Shown: positions 57,019-64,000 of the stretch, in pieces
Position numbering within the stretch: position 1 is the first letter of the stretch
Layout: each line of letters opens with the position of its first letter
From: Corynespora cassiicola
Lineage: Eukaryota; Ascomycota; Dothideomycetes; Pleosporales; Corynesporascaceae
Direction: 5' to 3'
Assembly (NCBI GenBank): GCA_022059125.1
Contig: JAEUWY010000002.1
Coordinates: forward strand, 186,001 to 250,000
Length of the DNA: 64,000 bases
The notes under the pieces: model-generated
Database searches by the model: none
What the model was told of the DNA's origin: nothing
Seen by the model: only the letters and a program-made list of their open reading frames with translations
Program-made: the position numbers and the translations under genes

Positions 57019-59070
57019 ATGATACTCCGCTTCGTGAGCAGAGAGGGCCAGTTCCGCCTCACCGTCGAGCCCACGACAGCCTTTCCCGACATCCTGCCCC
57101 AGTTGGCCGAGAAACTTCCCCCGAATGCCGACCTCGCGAGCATCACCGTCAGCAACAAGCCGCACGGCGGCGATGCGCGAAAGCTTTCGGCACTCAAGGG
57201 CGTGACGTTCAAGCAGGTCGGCTTGACGTGAGTGGACTTGCTTGCATTCGACACAACTGCCACATTGCTAACGCGTCCACAGCCATGGTGCACAGCTTTT
57301 CCTTGAATTCAAGGAACAAGAGTCCGCTGCCAACGGTCACACTGCAGCCCCCGCCTCGACAGGCGTCCGTCTGAATGGCAAGGCCGTCGACCCCTCCGAA
57401 GCGCCCTCCGTCCCGCTCGGCTCGCCCACGCAGCTCATCAAGAACCCCTGGGAGACGGTAAAACAGTCGCCGCTGGATGATCGGTTAGATAAGCTCGACG
57501 GCAAGATCCCGCGCAAGCTCGACCAGAAGATGTGTCGCCACGGACCCAAGGGCATGTGCGACTACTGCATGCCACTCGAGCCCTACGACGCCGGCTATCT
57601 TGCCGAAAAGAAGATCAAGCACCTGTCTTTCCACTCGTACCTCCGGAAGATCAATGCGGGGAAGAACAAGCCCGAGTCAGGAAGCTCGTACATGCCGCCA
57701 CTGAGCGAACCCTACTACCGCGTCCGCCCGGACTGCCCCTCTGGCCACAAGCCGTTCCCCGATGGCATCTGCACAAAGTGCCAACCCAGCGCCATCTCAC
57801 TCCAACCACAGGAATACCGCATGGTCGACCACGTCGAGTTTGCGTCTCCGCAGATTATCAACGACTTTATCGACTTTTGGAGGGCGACAGGTGCTCAGCG
57901 ATTGGGCTTTCTGTATGGGCGATATGAGGAATATACCGAGGTTCCGCTAGGAACAAAGGCGATCGTGGAGGCCATATATGAGCCCCCGCAGGTCAATGAA
58001 ACAGATGGCATTTCGCTCGGAGATTGGGATACTGAGGCGGAGATTGATCAGCTCGCCAGGCAGGCAGGCCTAGAGAAGGTCGGCGTCATCTACACAGATC
58101 TGCTGGACGCTGGGGCCGGTGACGGATCGGTCATTTGCAAACGCCACGCCGATTCCTACTACCTCTCGTCCCTAGAGATCGTTTTTGCCGCCCGGTACCA
58201 GGCCAAATATCCCCGCCCAACCAAGTGGAGTGAGACTGGCAAGTTCGGATCCAACTTTGTCACTTGCGTCATTAGTGGCGACGAGGAGGGTCAAATCGGC
58301 ATTTCATCTTACCAGGCGTCAAATGCGGCCGTGGAGATGGTCAAGGCCGAAATCATCGAGCCATCAGCAGAACCGTCCGTTATGCTTGTTCAGTCGGAGG
58401 AAGACAACGATGCCCTAAACAAGGCGCGTTATATCCCAGAAGTCTTCTTCCGCAAAGTCAACGAATACGGCGCCAATGTGCAGGAGAACGCCAAGCCCGC
58501 CTTCCCCGTCGAATACTTGCTCATCACGCTCACACACGGTTTCCCCGTCCAGGAAAACCCACTGTTTACAGGACCCAAATTCCCCATCGAGAACCGCGAG
58601 ATTATCGGAGAATCTCAAGAAATCTCCACTCTGTCCAAGGCACTCAATGCCAAGGCGAATGGGCTGGCGCTCAACACAACCAGCGGGCTCAACGCCATTT
58701 CCAACTTCCATCTGTTATCCTTCATCCACGGCCTCGGAATTCTCGCCAAGGTATGTGGTGTTCGTGACTCCACTCTAACACGACTAACATGCTGCAGGAC
58801 GAAGAGAAGATCCTGTGCAAAGTCGCGGCCGATCACGACCTCTCGGACGGATACACACTACAGCACACCGGCGGATGGGCAACCTTGTTGACAATTCTCA
58901 GGGAATCTGGTGAGCGCCCCCCAAAACGTTCTTACCACTCTTCCCCCTCAGGCTCGGCCAGGGGCGCTCACCACGGGCCCCACCTGCGTCGACAGCCGTC
59001 TCATGGTTCCGACTCTGATTCCGTTCAGCTGGCTAAGAGGGTCAAGGGGGTTAGCTTAAAAGGAAAATAG
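57019..59070 (+). CDS. NPL4: Npl4, Cdc48 cofactor
   Basis: Subunit of the Ufd1-Npl4 heterodimer that delivers ubiquitinated substrates to the Cdc48/p97 unfoldase in ERAD and chromatin extraction. 649 residues; exons 57019-57227, 57283-58750 and 58798-59070, introns 55 and 47 bp. Order: ubiquitin-like domain ([18 protein letters not shown], residues 1-80), linker, zinc finger domain ([14 protein letters not shown] ... CPSGHKPF ... CTKC), then the MPN domain (from about [17 protein letters not shown]) without the JAMM metal motif, and the C-terminal domain ending in a Ser/His/Arg-rich tail. Confidence 0.95.
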
Positions 59071-59387
59071 CCTTTGCAAGTTACTCCCATTAGGTTCGAT
59101 GAAATACTATGCCCGAGCATCTGTATCCGCGGCACAGGCAGGGTACATGGATGGAAGCATGGCGTGGCGTCTGGGGTCTGATGGCGGGTGGGATCTTGCA
59201 GGTCGTGACAACTTGGGAATATGGAAAATAGCATCCTCTGAATTTATGAGCATCTCTTGCTGTGATGACGTGATTGGTGAGTTAAACCATGTCCGTGCGT
59301 AAACGTGAGATCGCGACGCGAGGCGCGTTTTCCACTTTACGCCCGCGCTCCGGCCACCAACATCCACGATTCACCACAACACCCACC
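59071..59387. other. intergenic, 317 bp
   Basis: NPL4 3' flank and RFC2 promoter. Contains an ACGCG-rich stretch (GATCGCGACGCGAGGCGCG near 59,310-59,330) that resembles MCB-type cell-cycle boxes; suggestive for a replication gene but not proven. Confidence 0.5.
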
Positions 59388-60722
59388 ATGGCCGATTTCT
59401 TCAACATCAAAGCCCGGCAAGCTGCCGCTGCTCAGGCGAGCTCATCAAAGGCCCCCGCGACGAAAGACAAGCCGAATCGCCTCCAGCCATGGGTTGAGAA
59501 ATAGTAAGCCCCACTTGAAGCCTAACAGCCTGGATGGATGGAGTCTGACGATGAGACCAGCCGGCCGAAAACCCTATCCGAGGTCACCGCCCAGGACAAT
59601 ACGATTCAGATCCTATCCCGCACCCTCCAATCCTCCAATCTCCCGCACATGCTCTTCTACGGCCCTCCAGGCACGGGCAAAACCTCGACAATCCTCGCAC
59701 TCGCAAAGCAGCTCTACGGCCCGGACCTCATAAAGACGCGAGTGCTGGAGCTCAACGCCTCGGACGAGCGCGGCATCTCGATTGTACGAGCCAAGGTGAA
59801 GGACTTTGCCCGGCAGCAGCTCTCGGCCGCCCCGAGCTACAACGTCATGGTGGCCGACCCGGACGCCGAGGGCGGTGTCAAGCAGGTGCGGTACCGCGAC
59901 AAGTACCCGTGCCCGCCGTTCAAGATTGTGGTGCTGGACGAGGCGGACAGCATGACGCAGGACGCGCAGAGCGCGCTGCGACGCACCATGGAGACGTACA
60001 GCAAGATGACGCGCTTCTGCCTCGTGTGCAACTACGTGACGCGCATTATCGACCCGCTCGCCAGCCGCTGCAGCAAGTTTCGCTTCAAGAGCTTGGACCA
60101 GGGGAATGCGGTGAAGCGCGTCGAGGATATTGCGCGGTTAGAGGGGGTGCGGCTCGCGGACGGCGTGGGCGAGGAGCTGGTCCGGGTCGCCGAGGGCGAT
60201 TTGCGCAAGGCCATTACATTTTTGCAGTCTGCGGCGCGATTGGTGGGGGCCGTTGAGGGGCAGAAGGACGGCTCGGCGGCGAGGAAGAAGAGGGTAGTGG
60301 ATGACGACGAAGACGAAGTCATGACGGACGCAGATGCGGATGGGGGTGCAGACACAAAGGCCAACTCGGCCGTCGTCTCCCTGTCCTCCATTGCAGAGAT
60401 CGCGGGCGTTATCCCCACGCCTACCCTCGATTCGCTCGAGCACGCAATGTTTCCCAATACCCCCTCTGGCAAGGCGCAGGTCCAGTACGAGCAGATTGCG
60501 CGTGTGGTGGAGCAAATGGTGGCAGAGGGGTGGAGCGCGGTGCAGACGGTCGGCCAGCTGTACGAGCGCGTCATGTTCGATGAGCGCATTGGCGACGTCA
60601 AGAAGGTGCGCATCGCAGGGATCTTTAGCGAGACAGACAAGAGGCTTGTAGACGGGGCGGATGAGCATCTTGCGGTGCTGGATTTGGGGCTGAGGGTTTC
60701 CGGGGTGCTGTGTCAGGGGTGA
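59388..60722 (+). CDS. RFC2: replication factor C subunit 2 (clamp loader)
   Basis: AAA+ subunit of the RFC clamp loader that places PCNA on DNA, 425 residues. Exons 59388-59503 and 59561-60722; 57-bp intron within the conserved WVEKYRPKTL segment. Walker A GPPGTGKTS, Walker B VVLDEAD, sensor LVCNYVTRIIDPLASRC (SRC motif), and ELNASDERGI all present; closest by memory to yeast Rfc2 rather than Rfc4. An acidic insertion (DDDEDEVMTDADADGGAD, about residues 262-285) interrupts the region between the lid and collar domains and makes the protein longer than the 350-residue yeast homologue. Confidence 0.95.
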
Positions 60723-61097
60723 GAGATTTGGACGAGATTTTGGTGGAGATGTGCATATCTAGGCGTTTTGGGCGCGAGGCCTGGCTAGGTTTGTCTGATA
60801 TCAAAAGAGTATTTCTCGAAGGGAATGGATGAAAAATCCAGAAGTCATGATCTCTTCCAACCTTCCAGCTATAAGAGCACGCGTGAATCAGTGGAGATCA
60901 AGGCAGCAAGTCTTATCTCGGTCTGTGGGCAGGTACCACCTACTCCACCCTCTAATTTGTGGCGTTTACACTAAGCATATGATTACTTTCACATGGTGTT
61001 AACGTGCCTACATTTTTATGAAATGATACTTAGAGCAGCCCATCTCGCGGATCCCTTCAGACTATGCAGAACCCATTTTCTGGGTGGCCGTGGGTCC
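60723..61097. other. intergenic between convergent genes, 375 bp
   Basis: Nothing recognised. Confidence 0.5.
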
Positions 61098-61906
61098 TCA
61101 TTTTGTAGGAATTCCCAAAATCTGAGGAACTGTCTGATGCCAGGGCTCATTCGGAGGCTGTGCTAGGTCGACCCTGTCCCATGGACCAGCCTTTCTAAGA
61201 TAAGATTCCGTATCTCTGCATAATTCGCAGCCTCGGAGAGCAATAGGCCAGAAAAGATTGGCAAATGCGGCATATCTTTGCATCAATCTCGATCAGCCAA
61301 ACAGATCCTGGAGGCGAGTTCGTACGTACCTTGGTACAGCTTCATAAACAATCCATGATCAGTCCGCACATGCTCATAAAGATACCATCATCCGCCCTTC
61401 TCGAGGTACCCATAAAGCTCCGCAATATTCCTCCCCGGCTCTGGAACACTGCACAGACACAGAACCGAGACTATGCAATCCACACTCTCCTTCCTAACCC
61501 CTCTCTCCACCTTCCCAACATCCTCTATCCTCACCGGAACCATCTCATACACGCCCTCCAACTTAAACTCCCTCACCCGCCCCGCCAACGCAACACAAGC
61601 CTCAACACTCGGCTCCACCCCCAAAATCCTCCCAATCTGTCCTTCCGCAGCCACCGCCGCCATCTCCGCGTACAGCCATAATTCTTGGAAGGCGCGTGGG
61701 GAGAGGAGGGTGGCGTAGGCGCGGCTGCAGAGGTGGTCGAGAGGAAGAGCCAGGGTGAGAGGAGGGAGAGGAGGAGCTTTGGGATTGGGATCGTGGGTGT
61801 GGAGAGGATTTGGGTGGATTATAATTGTAGGACTTTTGTCAAGGGTTGGGAAGGTTGTGTTTAAGTACTGGTCTAGGGCTGCGCGGCGGGGTAGTAGATT
61901 TAGCAT
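61098..61906 (-). pseudogene. broken SAM-dependent methyltransferase (METTL7-like)
   Basis: The region reads ILGVEPS, VDCIVSVLCLCSVP and YGYLEKGG, then TGA at 61390-61388, then directly in frame WYLYEHVRTDHGLFMKLYQ, the conserved continuation of the family. Further on, AAFANLFWP, GCELCRDTE and AGPWDRVDLAQP complete the C-terminus down to 61,098. Three defects are visible: the in-frame TGA, absence of the glycine-rich SAM motif that should precede the VEP strand, and no splice pair in phase between LYQ and AAFANLFW. The N-terminal 70 residues do not resemble the family. Probably a pseudogene; TGA could derive from CGA by a C-to-T change. Confidence 0.75.
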
Positions 61907-63006
61907 TGCGCGAAGGACGGAGGTCCCTCCTTGGAGTTAGCTCTATAGGTGATGTTCGTGATGGTATTTTTCTTTTACTGAGTGACAGAACCGTGGTTTT
62001 GAGCTTCAACCTCAACGAAATGAAGGACGATAACATGACTTGCGCAATGCGCACTGATCTTCTCTTCTTCTTCATCTCCGACACTAGCTGCTTGGAGTTA
62101 GCGGAGGATACTTGCTATTTTATCAGAGCAGGCTTTATCATCAGTTATTGTAGTAGTAATCATAGGCTCCTTTCTGATGTACATTATTATACGCGTCTTG
62201 TGGGTCCGTTTGTATACGATGGTGTCGGTTTTTTTTTCTTTTACGTTTTTGCCCCTTGATCATGTTCTAAGTAGAAAACATATACATTGGAGCTCAATAT
62301 ACTATTGTGAAAGTTCTATCAAATTATTTCTCATCATCAACCAATGATGCGATATTGCCTAGGTTCTGGGCGGCTGAGAATGCCTGACACTGCAGTCCTA
62401 TAGATGCGGTGCAGATGGCAGACGCGTAGTAGAGACAGATCGATCACTTGTACAAAGCCACTGCTACCAAGTGAGGCGAATCGTACAGCATTTTTCCTAT
62501 CTAGTGTCTAAGAGTTGGATTGAAGCTTTTTAAATCAACGTTCAATACTTTGGCGTATCACCGCCTTTCTTCGACCCCGTTGCACGACTACTTTTTATCG
62601 AGGCGTACTGTCCAAAATGCGCATAATTGCTGTAAAAAAATTCCCAAACCTAACAACCGACAGCCTCTAAACATCATTGTTCGATGTATCGAAGTATGAA
62701 GAAGCGCAGAGGCCTGCTAGATGAGCCACCGTGAGCCCACCAGATATCCTTGGCGGTGCCACGGACTGGACTAATACAAGCTATGAGCGGACGATCTGTG
62801 AAGTGATACATGGAACAATTCAAGAGTTCATTATAGAGAAACTTGTTTTGAGACTGGCCGCAGTGAAATCGAAAGACATACACACGCGTGTCCGCCTTGC
62901 CGCCCACATAACCATCCAGGCCCCACGATGAGTCCACCCATTAGTTGAATCCTCAGAGCAAAATCTTCAGAAACCCGTAACCTACTCCAAACCCCCTATC
63001 CCTTCC
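61907..63006. other. intergenic, 1.1 kb
   Basis: No supported gene. A T-rich run at 62,226-62,243. A partial CCTAGGTT similar to the recurrent palindrome near 62,359. Confidence 0.5.
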
Positions 63007-63813
63007 TCACCCAAAGATAACAAAACCCCCCGCAACACCCACCAACCCCCCAGCCAAAACGGCCAACCCCCTCCCCTCACCCCCCATCCCCGCCACTGCC
63101 GCCCCTGTCGCATTAACGACCCCAGTATGCGTATGCATCCCCCCAATCCCAGTCCCAGTCCCAGTCCTGGCAGTCTTGGACCCGGGCACGGTGATCATCT
63201 TGGTCGATGTGACGGGCGGCAGATGCACCGTCCCATTCGGCGAGCTCATCGCGATGGTGCTCACAAACGTCGAGTTTACGTACGGCGGCATCGTCACGAC
63301 GGGCGTGGTCCGTGTCGTCGTCGAGGTCAGCGTCGTCGTTGACGTGATGCGCGTCGTGGTCAGGGCGGTGGCAGCTTTGTCGTCGTCGAGCATGGAAATT
63401 TCGACCGTGGCTGTGGCATCGGTGTTTGTTTGCACCAAGGTGGCGCACGCGGTCGTGGGGTCCGCGGGTGGTGGCGACTCCGCAGATGTGAAGGCTGGGT
63501 ATCGGGATTCGAGCCAGGATTTAATGTCCGGGGGGATATTGGAGTACCATTCTGGCTCTCCGACTTCGGTGGGGAACATTGGGATGTTCAGCGTGGGGGA
63601 TGGGAGGAGGTTGAGGAAGGATTCGAGGGCGGACATGTCGGCGGGTGCGATGATGTGGCTTGATGGGGTGGGAACTGAGACCGTGGTGGGGATGAGATTG
63701 ACGGTCTGGATGGCGAAATCTGGCGTGTTGGAAGTGGGTAGATTGTGATCCATGGCGTCGCCGCCGTGGAGCGTGAGGAGAAGCGCTGCTAGGAGCGTTG
63801 AGAGGAAACGCAT
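63007..63813 (-). CDS. GPI-anchor-type Ser/Thr-rich surface protein
   Basis: 268 residues, single exon. A signal peptide (MRFLSTLLAALLLTLHGGDA) is followed by a region with Pro/Ser/Thr and ESFLNLLPSPTLNIP, EWYSNIPPDIKSWLESRYPAF (a segment common in fungal surface proteins), then a Thr-rich stretch (TTTRITSTTTLTSTTTRTT), Gly/Thr repeats (TGTGTGIGG), and a hydrophobic C-terminal tail LAVLAGGLVGVAGGFVIFG preceded by small residues, which fits a GPI-addition signal. Likely cell wall or plasma-membrane protein; function unknown. The remaining 187 bp to the window end hold nothing recognisable. Confidence 0.85.
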   Translation of the reverse strand: MRFLSTLLAALLLTLHGGDAMDHNLPTSNTPDFAIQTVNLIPTTVSVPTPSSHIIAPADMSALESFLNLLPSPTLNIPMFPTEVGEPEWYSNIPPDIKSWLESRYPAFTSAESPPPADPTTACATLVQTNTDATATVEISMLDDDKAATALTTTRITSTTTLTSTTTRTTPVVTMPPYVNSTFVSTIAMSSPNGTVHLPPVTSTKMITVPGSKTARTGTGTGIGGMHTHTGVVNATGAAVAGMGGEGRGLAVLAGGLVGVAGGFVIFG

Positions 63814-64000
63814 GGCTGAGTGCTTGGCTTAAATTGGGGTTGTTTGAGGCTATTGGTTTAGGTGGAGTGTTTTTGGAAGTACAAGGGGAGGTTTATCTCT
63901 GTTTGAAGCGAGACGCTGGTGGGGTTGCCGCTGTGTTGTGTTTATCTGAAGGAGAGACAATGACTCAGCGAGCGCTGGGGTTGACTTCAAGGCAGCTATC

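Noticed and set aside
1..64000. tRNA, 5S rRNA, CRISPR arrays and intact transposons
   Set aside because: Looked for conserved T-loop/box-B strings, 5S-like segments, direct repeats with spacers and terminal repeats; none seen by eye. A tRNAscan or repeat-library search would be decisive.

Overview
The window looks like nuclear DNA of a filamentous ascomycete (Pezizomycotina, probably a Sordariomycete). Genes are split by short introns of about 46 to 126 bp with GTRNGT-like donors, CTRAC-like branch points and YAG acceptors. There are Zn2Cys6 regulators, an AA9 lytic polysaccharide monooxygenase, fungal secreted Ser/Pro-rich proteins and single-copy fungal housekeeping genes. The taxon is inferred from gene content. 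No rRNA, tRNA, CRISPR or intact transposon was recognised. Exon coordinates were read by eye from splice signals, reading phase and protein sense.

Region by region. 1-11 kb is accessory: the 3' end of an old-yellow-enzyme-type flavin oxidoreductase, a four-exon secreted orphan, a 4.4 kb stretch with no supported gene, a cytochrome P450 and a damaged-looking F-box/LRR gene. 11-18.5 kb is housekeeping: valyl-tRNA synthetase with two in-frame starts (mitochondrial and cytosolic forms), casein kinase 2 alpha, and RNase P/MRP subunit Rpp1 divergent from it. 19-22 kb is a 945-residue secreted protein built of repeats. 23-32 kb holds a DUF1295 membrane protein, the mitochondrial phosphate carrier (nine exons), an F-box-like gene, a PAR32/DUF3602 repeat protein and methylthioribulose-1-phosphate dehydratase of methionine salvage.

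33-45 kb: two paralogous zinc-finger genes flank an AA9 LPMO. Then comes an intronless phosphonoacetate hydrolase (PhnA) convergent with a Zn2Cys6 regulator, and a calcineurin-like phosphoesterase. 46-50 kb is an AT-rich, gene-poor block with two decayed protein-kinase paralogues. 50-64 kb returns to housekeeping: a mitochondrial membrane protein of unknown function, a second Zn2Cys6 regulator, a Vps3844-family ER/vacuolar protein, Sec66, Npl4 and Rfc2, followed by a broken methyltransferase gene and a GPI-anchor-type surface protein.

The observations most worth a second look are the PhnA/regulator pair, the five exact copies of the palindrome TACCTAGGTA in intergenic DNA, the two-start valyl-tRNA synthetase with weak then strong start context, the zinc-finger paralogues around the LPMO, and three genes interrupted by in-frame stops.
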